From contig NC_086383.1 of the NCBI RefSeq assembly GCF_036588685.1, positions 54,801,448 to 54,865,447 of the forward strand: a stretch of 64,000 nt of DNA. Reading direction: 5' to 3'. Shown piece after piece: positions 51,701-64,000 of this stretch. A model generated the notes under the pieces. That model saw nothing but the letters and a program-made list of their open reading frames with translations, was not told where the DNA came from and made no database searches. The position numbers and the translations under genes are program-made. This DNA comes from Mytilus trossulus. Lineage: Eukaryota > Mollusca > Bivalvia > Mytilida > Mytilidae. The first letter of the stretch is position 1, and each line of letters begins with the position of its first letter.

Positions 51701-53646
51701 TAGACCGTGTTCACATTGACCTAAACTCGGTGTTATGTAAGTGTAATTCACACGTAAAGTAAACACAGTTACGTTCCCATTGATAAAACTCAATGTTAAC
51801 ATGTAGACTAAACCATGCAGTCGATTGTCAATGTAGGCTTTGTGTAGTTTAGGTGTACACAAAACTTGGCATATAGAACATAATTTTTACCATGCATATT
51901 TAAGTAAAAAATGATTTTTGATAAATTTAATATTTTTATCAATTAATAATTAAGTTCTTTACAGAAATATTTGTCTAAACTTTACATATTTATTTGTTAC
52001 AAAAACCACTTTACGTAGCTTTATTAACCCCTATACTATCAAGACTCAAAGCTTTACCATTTCAGAACACACAAGTCATTGAATAGACAGGACGTATACA
52101 AAAATATTTGCTTCTGGTCTTTACTCAATCGACGTTTAACTCATAAATGCATTTTAAAAAAAAATGTGAAATAAATTTAATTGATTGTCTAGTATCTCGA
52201 ATCTTTAAAAAAAAATACATTTAATAAAAAAAAAAACGCAAAAAAAAACATTACCCCCTCTCTTTGCCAAATACTCTGTGTAGAAGGAATATCATTGGAA
52301 ACAAACAGAAAAGACTTCATTTTGTAATGCGTAATCGGGATACCTTTAGTATTTTAAACTACTGCAAATCATCAAAATGGCTTTTAAAAAAACTTAAAGA
52401 GTGGGGGGAGGGGGGGGGGGTATGTTGTTTTTTTCTGAGTCAGAATGTGTTTCGCACGAACGTTTATTTTCAGTCATTTTTCGATGTTAGTGTAAATTCA
52501 CATTGCGATAAGACGTGTCACGGTACTTGTCTATTCCAAATTCCGGTATTTGGTTTTGATGTTATTATTGTCATTCTCGTAGGATTTTGTCTGATGCTTG
52601 GTCCGTTTCTGTGTGTGTTACATTTTAGTGTTGTGTCGTTGTTCTCCTCTTATATTTAATGCGTTTCACTCGGTTTTAGTTTGTTATCCCGATTTTGGTT
52701 TTTGTCCATGGATTTTTTAGTTTTGAACAGCGGTATACTACTGTTGCCTTAATGTACCAATCAAACAGGTTTTTTTTCTCAATATTTAACACTATCAAAG
52801 AGGGACGAAATATACCAGAGGGCGAATTAAACTCATAGATAGAAAATAAACTGACAACGCCATGGCTAAAAAAAAAGACAAATAATAATACAGAAGACAC
52901 AACATAGAAAACTAAGCAATACGAACCCCACAAAACACTTTGGGTGATATCAGGTGCTCTGGGAGGGTAAGCAGATCCTGCTCCACATGTAGCACCCGTC
53001 GCGTTGATTATGTTATTACACATTTGTTAAATAGTCTCATTCGGTAGGTCACATTCGTGAAAAGGGAAAGGGTATTGTATTTACGACAGGAGGAACATAT
53101 CCGATATCATCTGTGAAACGGTTATTCCATAACGGTCAACCAACTCGTCATGGCGTCCATAAAATTTACGAACGGATGATTTCAACTTCACCGTTTGGAA
53201 CTCTTGGTTTAGCAGCTTCCCTGAAGAGAAGCGATCCTCTTACAAGGAAATCAAGTCCGGTAATATCGTATCAATTGGGAGATTTATGCACCGTATGCAG
53301 GCGCTGCTCGATGTATAATGTATGGGGAAACTCTGGATACAGAATATATGTTTTTTCATTATCAAAATGTGGATCAGAAATATTTGCAAGGAAAAATCCA
53401 TTCCCAAATTTTTTGAAGTCAAATCGTCGTTTCCAACTGCTAGAAAAGTTGTCCGAAAAAATTGCATACGGTTTTACGAAATGAACATTTAAATGACACA
53501 TAGCTTACAAGTGTGAACAAATCATATGCACCAAGGTGTATAGCCATGATAGATGTAAACAAATTTAATGTGGAACCAGTGTGCATTACATTAAACTAAT
53601 CGTGAACATGTTTACTGTACATGGCGTTTGGTGTGAACACGGCCTA
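51701..53646. mobile_element. Candidate 1.9-kb element with 'ggccgtgttcacac' ends, nested repeats
   Basis: The left end TAGACCGTGTTCACATTG and the right end, reversed, TAGGCCGTGTTCACACCA are inverted repeats with few mismatches, flanked by T and A. This resembles Harbinger-type MITE termini. Between them lie a homopolymer-rich tract, a fragment of the roughly 700-bp family near 52490-52700 and a minus-strand reverse-transcriptase relic at about 52780-53240, so it has been invaded by other repeats. Confidence 0.45.
52780..53240 (-). pseudogene. Reverse-transcriptase element relic, 3' end, nested
   Basis: On the minus strand the blocks 'agtttattttctatctatg', 'gtgttttgtggggttcgtat', 'ggagcaggatctgcttaccc', then further upstream 'accgttatggaataaccgtt' and 'gttgaaatcatccgttcgta' follow the order of the copy at 48450-48840. 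It is broken by stops. Short ORFs on both strands here are shadows of it. Confidence 0.65.
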
Positions 53647-53740
53647 ACATGTAGCTACATGTACACTGGACACATTTCTTAAAAACAAACTGAATTATGA
53701 TATATCTATGGACGCGGTATACAAGTATTCAATTATGTAC

Positions 53741-56700
53741 CTACATTTCATCACGTTCAGGAAGCACAAGATTGCGGTTGTACAATATATCTAACAGACA
53801 TTTTACGTATTCTTCTGATACTGGCAAGATGCTGTCCTGTCTGAACATACGCCAATCATTTGTTGTTGATCTAAGATACTGCCTTACACTTCTTCTTATC
53901 TCACATCTACAACTTCTTAATTGGTAGTAAAGACCCAATAACTGCAATTTTAATTTTTCAATTACCTGAAAATAAATATGTAGGAATAAACTATTAAAAC
54001 ATGGATTTTTAATTTCTTTTGTAAGCTCTGAGTTCATTTGATGTACTATTGCAGATTCGATGGTCTATAAAAAACACCCTGTATGATTTAAGTTAAAATA
54101 CTGGAAGTTATATTCGAGTTCTAAACCTTGTGTTATTTGATTGTTGCCTTTTATTTTTATTTTCATATACTGAATAGAGATACTAGTATCTAATTGAAAT
54201 TGTAAACCATCGTGAGAGTCCAGATAAGATGCGAGAAATTGAGAAAGAGCCATATGTCAAATGTACGATGTTTAACGATATTGCCAACAATTTGATGTCT
54301 ATTGTATCATTTTAAAAATTGTGTCAAAACTGTGTTTTCATTTTATCGTATCAATGCGTTCACATTTTTTACATGGTAGAAAACTCGATGTTGACAATAC
54401 TAGTATATAGCAATTTAGTGAGTGTTAATAACGGATATCGTTCTTTTACCTTTTTTTGACATTGTTCAATTGTCAACATGCAGATGTTGACAGTAACTAA
54501 CCAGCATTGCGTTTACATTGTACTAGTATACTGAATACATACCTCTCTGGATAATCGCTTTCATCATTGACATCTCAAGTTGACAATATTGTGTCAACAT
54601 GAACTTATATTGTTTACTATGAGTTTGTGTTAACATCGGTCTCATTGTCATATGACAATACACACGAGTTCGTGAAAACATCCTTAATATTGTGATGTAA
54701 ACGATATCAAATTGTTATCTAAGGTACCAGGATTATAATTCAATACGCCAGACGCGCGTTTCGTCTATATAAGACTCATCAGTGACGCTCAGATCAAAAT
54801 AATTATAAAGCCAAACAAGTATAAAGTTAAAATAATAAATTTGGTACATTGTAAAAGAGGGCATAAATCTGTACCCAATGGCACTCGGCAATTTGGTAAG
54901 CAGTTGACGTTGCGGCCGTAAACATGTCTGGCAAAAGACGTTGCATACTCAAATTCTGTTGACGTTTCATTGTCACTACACGTTGATCTGTTCATTGATG
55001 GCCAGCAACACATTATGTGTAATTGTATCGTTGTCAGAAGGACAATAAGACGAGTTTCTGAAGTCATACGGTATGGTTGCAGCACATTTATGTTTTCATG
55101 TTTGCAGTATTCTTAAGGGCTAATTCAATATTTTATTTCGCAGTCTTGGCAAAGTGGAGATGCAACATTTTTAATCTGATTTAAGTAAGGCAAAGGATTG
55201 AAAGAACTGTTTCACAAAGCAAAAAAACTTAAACAATCTTTCATGGGTCCAAAATTTCGCTTTAAGAAATTCGTGCGACTTCAAAAATTCGGTATGTTCA
55301 ATAACGACAGGTAAGTCAGATTTTGATTTTTTGTAAGGAAATAGAAGCATGATAAGCATGAAAAGTAGTTGTAAGACAATCAAATAAGATTTGGTAAAAA
55401 AAATCAACAAAATGAATGTTCAGTATAGAAAACTAAAGATAGTAAACATCACAATGTTATAGTGTGTGGTAAAATATTGTATAATACTTCGATATTTGCT
55501 ATACCACATATCATTTGAACGCACTTCACGAAAATATCACTGCACCCATAAAAATGAGATATTTTGCATTGTTGTAAGAAATAATTAGACATTGTATCAA
55601 TGTATTATTTGTAAAAAACAATCAATGTTTTAAATGGATGAATTATTTGTATAAAGTAAATTATAATGTAGTCTTTTGGAACCCGATCTATATTAAGCCT
55701 TAATATGCAATTGAAAGACATTTTATGAAAGAAATTCAATATTTGCTTTACCACGGATCATTTAAACGGACATCATGTAAATATCACTATACCAAAATAG
55801 AACGATATGCTAATGAATCAACTCATCATAGATATCAGGACCAAATTTTATATATACGCCAGACGCGCGTTTCGTCTACAAAAGACTCATCCAAAAAAGT
55901 TAAAAAGGCCAAATAAAGTACGAAGTTGAAGAGCATTGAGGACCAAAATTCCAAAATGAATAAGAGCAAAACATTTGCTTGACAACTTATTTTTTTTAAT
56001 TGCAAAATGTTAAACTTTAAAAAAAATGTGATTTTCTACCTAACAACTTTACCCCTATTTCTTATTGTGATGGATGTGGATCGGCCATTGTTATTGGACT
56101 TAAGCAATTTGATTGTATTCCGTTAGTATTAGTTTACGTTCAAGCTGTTTATTTTCGATGTTTAAATCAACACATACACGCATGTGTACAGTAACCTTAA
56201 ATAACCTCACACTTGAAACTGGTCGAATCCAAACTATCAATGAAACGAAAGGTATATAAGGTAAGAATAGCAAAATATTTATATCTTCACAAAATTTTCC
56301 AAATATAGAGTAGATATGTTACTTTTTTAATAGATATAGGAAGAGGTGGTGTGAGTGCCAATGAGACAACTTTCCATCCAAATAACAATTAAAAGAAGGT
56401 AATAATAGTTTGTTTCGGAGATAAAAGTGAAGGTTTACAAATCAAACATTTAAGAGGCTGTCCAGATAAATATCAGGCAAATCCTATAATATGGGTGGCA
56501 CATCATATTTTTTTCCCCACTGAAGTTTTGGTTCCAATGCAGTGTTTATATCATACAAATAGATATAGGAAGATGTGGTGTGAGTGCCAATGAGACAACT
56601 CTCCATCCAAATAACAATTTAAAAAGTAAAATATTATATGTTAAAGTACGCTATATGTCAAATATATTTCTGAATCAACCTTGGATGGCTCAGACAATAA

Positions 56701-59700
56701 TTTTAAAGTTCAATAACAATGCAACAAAATTTTGTACAAAATTAAGAGTTATCTCCCCTTTTCAATGAATTTTCAGTGCTTTCTATGTATTTTTTTTCTT
56801 TTTATTTGATGCAATTAATAGAAAAACCAAATTCAACTTTTAGAAAGAATGAATTTATGATATAAAATAAATGAAAAATTTAAAAAAACAAAATATGTCA
56901 TGTGCCATCCACTGCCCGGTTTTTCCATGGATACCCTCTTAATTCCTTCAAAGTAGTAATTTTTAAAGAGAAATGTCGAAATACATTTTTTGCACCGCTA
57001 CACCAGGTGAATTGTTATTGAAAATCTAAAAAAAAAAACAAAAAAAAAAAACACCACTTTTTCAGTCTTATCACAATGTTATACATTGTCATTACAATTT
57101 ACACCCCAAAAAAGTTGACAATAAATGAAGTCAAAATTAGTACACAACAGCAACACGATATTGTGTAAACATTTTGATATGTAAACGATGTCAACATAAT
57201 TAACCCTTCCGAAGCACCTGAGATCACCCCTAGTTTTTGGTGGGGTTCGTGTTGTTTATTCTTTAGTTTTCTATGTTGTGGCATGTGTTCTATTGTTTTT
57301 CTGTTTGTCTTTTTCATTTTTAACCATGGCGTTGTCAGTTTATTTTAGATTTATGAGTTTGACTGTCCCTTTGGTATCTTTCGTCCCTCTTTTTTTATCT
57401 TACAACATAATTTCACAAAATCAACGATGTTAACAGACCAAAAAGTTTTGGCGATGTAAACGAAGTATAACCCTTGTAAATATCGCGATATTTTTATTAC
57501 ATTGTGCACTGGAAAAAGATGATATTCTATGGGTCTTTCGTTAAACAAAGCCAGCAAAAAATGTCAAGAAAAATGAATACAATAACTCATGTGATACACT
57601 AAATTGCTTTATACACAAGGTAAAAACATAGACAACAACCTTGTCAACATACTCAAAAACAATCTCCTTATTGAACACGGAAAGAAATATACTGGACATT
57701 ATTTTAACGTGTGCATTAAACACACTAATTTGTTTCTTTTACACTTCATCTTAGCATTGAAGTATTATATTGACAGGAACTACTACGACCCGACTTCAAA
57801 CGTTTCATCTGCGATGCCGCGCGCAATTTATTGACATGTTAATTAGCTTGAAACATGGCACGTTCTTTACATACCAGCGTGTGGTGGCCAACAATATTGT
57901 CATTATCGGCTGCTTTCGGGATTACGGAAATAAACGAGGAAATCGAAAGTTGTTATAAATTCTCAGGAAACAGCAATCGGAAAACCTCGACAGATTCCGT
58001 TACCTTACATCTGCATATGTGTGCCGATTGAGTGACTGATGGATTAATGCGAGTCATCATTATTTCTTTAATAAAACACATTTACGATGGAAATTTGTAT
58101 CAAATTTATTGAATAAATGCCCCATTTTTATTGATTTATTGTTCGGTAGAAATTTGACGATAAGTTGTGATTATATGATAACTACCGTGTTTACACCACT
58201 GAGTGGCACACATTTCCTGCATAATTAAGACGATTGTAAATGATCGTTCTGATAAAATAAAAAGATCAAAGAGATTTTAGATAAATGTAGTAATTATTAA
58301 GCTTTGCTCTAAATCCAGGGTAAGATCATTGATTAGTATATACGAATGTTCAGCGGCGAACCCCGATGTGTTGATTTTTTTTTAGTAATGGTACTCAAGG
58401 ATTTGTATGGTGACATTATGCAAATTCTTGTGCGACTGTCCACTTAATATTTACCAGTATCATTTGGTCGGATAGTGATAACATGTTTTAGGGAAAATAA
58501 ATGTATTACATAATTAGCTATATAACGTAGTTATAGATATCTGTTTTCCTCTGCTGTATTTTATTGTTCGATAAATTTTCGACTTGCTCGATTAATTTTC
58601 GTATTGTAAACTGGAAATTTCTACTTTCCAGGATTATCCAGTTACTTAACCATATATATTACTATAAACTTCACAGTCTTAATATTTATCAAATATATTT
58701 ATTGTTAACCGGCGGTAACCGGAACACACCTTAATCGCGATTTAAACTTCACCCACAAAATAATAAAATAATGTCACTCACTATTTCAAATCGTTGTAGA
58801 CTAGTTAATTCTGGGCCGATTTTCATTTTTCATGCATAAGTCGATTTGTTTAAATAAGTTGTTCACGAATAAAGGTCTACCGACGCGATTGACATAATTA
58901 AAGGTGTTTTCCGACAGGTCATATTGTTAAGCTGTCTCGATTAAAACCACGTGATTGATAAGAAGTATGTCTGGTCAGTTTATGACGGCGGCATCGCACA
59001 TGGTCACAAAGGGCTATTAACGATAACATACTAATAAGTCAGTTTCCATATCTTTTCTACAGAGCTCCCCGGGTTATAAATAAGTGCTAATTAGTCGTTG
59101 TAGTTCCTGTCAATATAATACTTCAATGATCTTAGCCTCTAATCGTTCCCTAATGTTTCTAAATGTATCTTAGGTGTACACTTTGAACAGTTATACAATA
59201 CTGTGATAATAGTATCGGTTGTTTGACGCATAAGGGTCATTTTACATATTTACACTATGAGAATATTTTCCTATAGTTTATCAGCTCAATCCATTATATG
59301 ATTTAGTTTTGACAGGACATGGCTGTCTCCATACTCAAATTTCTGATAAATAGCTATGAATCGTATGAATAAATTTTTAACATAAACAGCTTCATACCAC
59401 TTGCAAAACGTCGCTCTGCTTCTAAAATGTCGTATATGACTTTTTTTGGCTAAAAAGACTTTTTTACATCAATGGTCTGGGCGGGAGGAAATCTTTGTTA
59501 TTACAAAATAGCATACAGTTAGACCAATCAAAATGTGTGAAATAAGACATATTACAAAATTGCCAATTTCAGTTGTTTGTAAAGTTTGCTTCCAAAATGT
59601 TATATGAAAACTTGAAAATCGTAGTAGAATGGCTTTGGGAAAATATAATTGGACATTTCTTTATTACTGTGAAAATAATTTAAGTTCTTTGATAATCCAG

Positions 59701-61737
59701 TAATGTCAAAGTTTTTATTTCACTGCTATTTAGAAAAATGCTCAAGTTCACATACGACATTTTGGAAGCATGCATTTAGCCAAAATTTTCAAAGTCTATT
59801 TGTGAGATATTTTTTTCTTGAATTTTTTTTCTTCTAATTTACAACATTTTAGAAGCCAAGCGACGATAACCTTCATATACAAGAGTTGTTGTTACAACAG
59901 TTCCAGCTCGTTCCTAAGTTTTTAATTTTTTTTTTAAATATACTCATAAGGTTAAAGGTATGGTACATTTCATTATTGCAAAAAACAAGATTCTGATGTA
60001 TGTGCATTGTATATCATAACCGGTTAAAAGAACAATTTAATTTAGCTTACATCGGTTTCATCGTTTTGAGTGATACTTGACAAAAGTAAATTAGAATTGG
60101 GAATAATGTTCCCTCCATTTTGTTCAATTTCCCGTCGTTCCAATTCTTCAAGCAAGCCAATCACATTGCCAAAAACATCAAATACCATTTGTTTTGATGC
60201 TAATAAAGAAATGAAAAAAAACACAGGTGCATTTAAGTTATCACTGTTGATGTTAAACAAAAGTATTTCTAACAAATAAATGATGATAAAAATTTATTAT
60301 CAATATGTTTTATTTGAATGAGTTTCCATTTGAATAAGTTTCCTGGACTGTTTAATATTTTCTTTTTAAATGTTATGTTTAATTGATACGATAAATCAAT
60401 CGCAAGACATAATGATATCACAGTTTGCTAGTGACCTTATGTGATACAATTTACAGATCTAGCCTTGTTAGGTTGATGTTCAACCCAACACTGTCATGTC
60501 TGTAAATTTACTCTCGCAATTATTTTTGTTCTTCCCTCGCCGGGATTCGAACTACTGAGATATCATGACACCAAATCGTCTGTACTGTATCCGACGCGCT
60601 AGACTTCTCTAACACATTTGCTTTACAAATATCCATTTTTCGGTGGACGGGTGTTACCTTTCCTCGTCTGTTTTTATTTAACGTCGTAATATAGTACACG
60701 AGTTTTTATATAGATTTGTAATACAGTACACGAGTTTGTATCTAGCGTCGTAATACAGTACACGAGTTTTTATCTAGCGTCGTAATACAGTACACGAGTT
60801 TTTATCTAGCGTCGTAATACAGTACACGAGTTTTTATCTAGCGTCGTAATACAGTACACGAGTTTTTATCTAGCGTCCTAATACAGTCGACGATTTTTTT
60901 TTATCTATCGTAGTAATACAGTACATGATATGTACAAGGTATTAACATGGTTGGTTTTAACCGATGATATACTGAAAATTGAAAAGAAGGTAAGATAAAA
61001 AGCAGTTCAAGATCTCGCTCTCAAGATATATCTATGGTTTTGTTTAAATACCTTTATCGTATAAGGAAATTCACAATTATCTGAACGAGCTTGTTAAAGA
61101 CTTGATGTTATATAATCTATAATAACGATAAGCAAATATGTTTAGTGTTAATAGCTGTATCTCGTCACCGCACAAGGAAATATGTAACCTTGTGCTGTAA
61201 AGTACATGATTATTTGTGTGCATAAAAGTCATATGCATATTATGACTCAGGTGGTTCTAAACAATGCTGTATGGAAAGGTATAAGAAGTTATTGTTGATA
61301 TATACACCCGAACGATGTTTAATATGTCGTGTAGGCATATCATTATATTTAAATTGTTGATATAGTATGCATATAAACCCATTCAGGTAATACAGTTTCG
61401 TTCTTACCGTATACATTCAAAAGATATTTAAGATACTCATGTAAATAATCTTATCATTAAAGTGGATGTTTTGGAAGACATTGAGAGCTACATTTGATTT
61501 AGGTAATGACCTGAGTATCAGTTAATACAAGTACACCTACTTATGCCAGAAAAATCTGAAGAAATGTCATTTCAATAAGAATAATATATTGAATTTATAC
61601 AATCTAAGGATATAAAGCTAAAAGCATTTCTGAACAAAAATATAGCTCTATGTCATATTTATATATGAATGATCAAGAAAATATGTACCTTCTATCGATC
61701 GCTGCTCCTCTGCGATCATTTGTTGTTGAAACGCCAT
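53741..61737 (-). CDS. Unrecognised spliced gene, three exons
   Basis: Exon 1 (61689-61737) starts with ATG and encodes MAFQQQMIAEEQRSIE plus one base, then donor GTACAT. Exon 2 (60051-60199) has an acceptor TTATTAG, supplies the other two bases of the split codon, encodes 'ASKQMVFDVFGNVIGLLEEL' and further acidic sequence, and ends in phase 0 at GTAAGC. The candidate last exon (53741-54064) begins in phase 0 after TTATAG, encodes 'IEKLKLQLLGLYYQL' and 'EEYVKCLLDILYNRNLVLPE', and ends in TAG. The product, about 173 residues, would be mainly helical, with heptad-like leucines suggesting a small complex subunit. I do not recognise the family. The assignment of the last exon to the same gene rests on phase and order only, and further exons may exist. 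Confidence 0.5.
54720..54835 (-). repeat. Reverse 'acgcgcgtct' module
   Basis: The text 'aatacgccagacgcgcgttt' then 'cgtctatataagactcatca' is the inverted module of the composite repeat at 26220 and 39300. Confidence 0.7.
54790..55085 (-). CDS. Possible secreted cysteine-containing peptide ORF
   Basis: The frame has a signal-peptide-like start (after Met7: TRLIVLLTTIQLHIMCCW), then a short region with Cys residues ('CLPNCRVP', 'CPLLQC'), like many mussel secreted peptides. Its last 20 or so codons lie in the 'acgcgcgtct' repeat, so the natural end is uncertain. It lies in an intron of the unrecognised minus-strand gene. No known peptide family is recognised. Confidence 0.28.
55190..55310 (+). 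CDS. Candidate plus-strand exon, basic
   Basis: Between an acceptor-like AG at 55188-55189 and a consensus donor AG|GTAAGTCA at 55311 lies one open frame rich in Lys/Phe ('ELFHKAKKLKQSFMGPKF'). No neighbouring exon was found, and the upstream pyrimidine tract is weak. It is a weak candidate only. Confidence 0.2.
55840..55965 (-). repeat. Reverse 'acgcgcgtct' module
   Basis: The text 'tatacgccagacgcgcgttt', 'cgtctacaaaagactcatcc' and 'acgaagttgaagagcattga' is the inverse of the module at 39665-39800, at high identity. Confidence 0.75.
56335..56645 (+). repeat. Two nearby copies of the short mussel repeat head
   Basis: The head 'ataggaagatgtggtgtgag' (with slight changes) followed by 'tgccaatgagacaact' and 'tccatccaaataacaattaa' occurs at about 56337 and 56563, roughly 226 bp apart. 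Another copy is at 62735. The interval 55970-57190 otherwise shows no gene. Confidence 0.7.
57195..57400 (+). repeat. 3' UTR fragment of the reverse-transcriptase element
   Basis: The text 'cccttccgaagcacctgaga', 'tttggtggggttcgtgttg', 'tggcgttgtcagttta' and 'ttgactgtccctttggtatc' matches the tail downstream of the relic at 47537-48840 and ends before a T run. The interval 57400-60040 is AT-rich with no gene I can support. Confidence 0.65.
60520..60607 (-). repeat. tRNA-like sequence, probably a SINE head
   Basis: On the minus strand an A-box-like 'GTCTAGCGCGTCGG' is followed about 45 bp later by a B box 'AGTTCGAATCCCGGC'. The sequence has tRNA-like proportions, but the first stem does not pair convincingly, so a tRNA-derived SINE or a tRNA pseudogene is more likely than a working tRNA. 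Confidence 0.5.
60682..60925. repeat. 32-bp tandem repeat, about seven copies
   Basis: The unit 'cgtcgtaatacagtacacga' plus 'gtttttatctag' repeats with a 32-bp period (for example at 60746, 60778 and following). The first and last copies are degenerate. It lies in intron 1 of the unrecognised minus-strand gene. Confidence 0.92.
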
Positions 61738-62429
61738 ATTGATATATACGATGTAAAGTTTGAAGTATTGTTGTTATCTTTTTTTTTATCATTTTGTAAA
61801 GTTAAGTTAATCTACATTGGTAAATAGTAACCATATGCAATAATATTAAACAAATATGGGAGTGTTCGAACTCGTTGGGATGTTATTACAATATATTTGT
61901 TTCTTTTTGTAATGTCCTTAAATGTATGCAATGCGTTTTTGTGCACCTTTGCATAACATAAATTATATTAAAAAATAGCATAGACTTCAATCTTCCAAAC
62001 CATTTCACAACATGGACATACAAATAATAACACTACTTTTGATAAGTTTGAGGTACTGAATGAAACCATATTAGATATATCCAAAACCCTGATTACAGGA
62101 ACTGAAAACAAACGCCTTACTTATCTAAGGTAAACTTTTCCTGAGGGGGTCGAAACAAAGTGAATGTTCATTTGTCTTTATTGTTTTGATATTTGCTTCC
62201 ATTTTCTAAATTCATGAATTAAAAAGTGCAAAGGTTGAAAAAAAAAACACCGAAATAGCGTGAAATTGTCAGCTTGTCAGGAAAATATTAATAAAGGAAG
62301 CCATATATTTGATAGAAAATTCCACATGACCTAAAAACATTTTTTAAATGACAACTATGACCTTCATGTTGTAGACATACAGATAAAACCATAAGTACTG
62401 AAGTTTTCTTCAAACGTAAAATCGCTGAA

Positions 62430-62580
62430 CTAGATGCTTTTCAACTTTGTGCTTTTTTTGTACCTTTTTAGTTTTTTGGATTAGAGCGTCACTGATGAGT
62501 CCTTTTTTTAAAGACTAAACGCATGTCTGGCGTTTATACAAATTTTAATCCTGGTATCTATGATGATTTTTTTTTATAAT
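62430..62580 (+). repeat. Degenerate 'acgcgcgtct' module
   Basis: The text 'gattagagcgtcactgatga', 'aaacgcatgtctggcg' and 'aatcctggtatctatgatga' is a diverged copy of the module at 39300 and 39665. Confidence 0.65.
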
Positions 62581-62729
62581 GAAGCTGATATGTAAAACTT
62601 CTTACTTAATGTAATAAATAAATAAATAAATAAAAAAAAATGAAATATTATGACCTGTCTTAGCAATATTTGAAACATAAAATACGAAGTAAAGAGGATA
62701 ATCCTAAAACACGAAAATAAAGGAATGAA

Positions 62730-62880
62730 GTAGATATAGGAAGATGTGGTGTGAGTGCCAATGAGACAACTCTCCATCCAAGTAACAATTTAAAAAGTAA
62801 ACCATTATAGGTTAAAGTACGGCCTCCAGAAGTGTCTGGTTTTCAAACGAATTACAGTCTCTCGGATGTGAGATGCCGTT
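62730..62880 (+). repeat. Short mussel dispersed repeat
   Basis: The text 'ataggaagatgtggtgtgag' followed by 'tgccaatgagacaactctcc', 'aaaccattataggttaaagt' and 'acggcctcca' matches copies at 22600 and 56563. Confidence 0.7.
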
Positions 62881-63077
62881 GCATATTCTATTTAAGGGGA
62901 CTTGCGGGTACGAAAAAAAAATCGACAAAAAATTGAACGTTTGTTTTTTTCATTTCAAATTTTATTTATTACACTATTAGTTATTACTGTATGATATGAT
63001 ACAAAAATTAACCAAAAAAACCGATTCGGTTTCGCCCAAGATGACTTTTAAAATGTTTATATCATTAAAACAGCTCC

Positions 63078-63976
<899 letters not shown>

Positions 63977-64000
63977 CAAAAACACAATAAAACGAATAAA

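Noticed and set aside
54065..54253. Minus-strand ORF of 62 codons in the same frame as, and directly upstream of, the candidate exon at 53741-54064
   Set aside because: It ends in a TAG that doubles as the exon's splice acceptor. I think it is intron sequence left open by chance, though a readthrough exon cannot be excluded.

Overview
The window reads as nuclear DNA of a marine mussel (Mytilus or a close mytilid). It is AT-rich, has spliced genes with long introns, and is full of dispersed repeats I recognise from Mytilus, such as the 'agaagatgtggtatgattgcc' family and the 'gacgaaacgcgcgtctggcgta' family. No organism label was given, so this is inference from repeat content.

The main feature is a complete Polinton/Maverick element at 1066-16001 (14.9 kb). 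It has 485/484-bp terminal inverted repeats that begin 5'-AG and differ at only about three positions by eye, and it is flanked by a perfect 6-bp target duplication, GACGTT (1060-1065 and 16002-16007). The minus strand carries a compact gene array that overlaps or nearly abuts: a small TIR-initiated ORF, a retroviral-type integrase with a chromodomain, a short minor capsid-like protein, a conserved basic protein, a double-jelly-roll-like major capsid protein (split by a frameshift), an adenain-type cysteine protease, a packaging ATPase (split by a frameshift at a T run), two small structural-type proteins, and a protein-primed family B DNA polymerase (one in-frame stop). Together these would integrate, replicate and package the element. 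The plus-strand left part is unusual. It holds a gene with six exons, all joined in phase 0, encoding a PC4-like domain with a Lys/acidic tail. An antisense membrane-anchored ORF lies inside its last intron, and two small ORFs lie downstream.

Left of the element (1-1059) is the start of another gene on the minus strand, reading off the window edge, with a CRE site upstream. Right of the element (16-33 kb) is repeat-rich non-coding DNA: MITEs, tandem repeats, a tRNA-like sequence and relics of a reverse-transcriptase element.

From about 33.85 to 51.48 kb the minus strand holds at least ten exons of a major-facilitator transporter resembling SLC17 (sialin/vesicular glutamate/phosphate type). 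They are recognised by splice sites, by phases that chain correctly, and by SLC17-like landmarks. One exon has a 1-base frameshift, at least one internal exon was not found, and the 3' end was not found. From 61.74 down to 53.74 kb is a second minus-strand spliced gene, small and unrecognised. The window ends in an approximately 825-bp (CTAT)n array.
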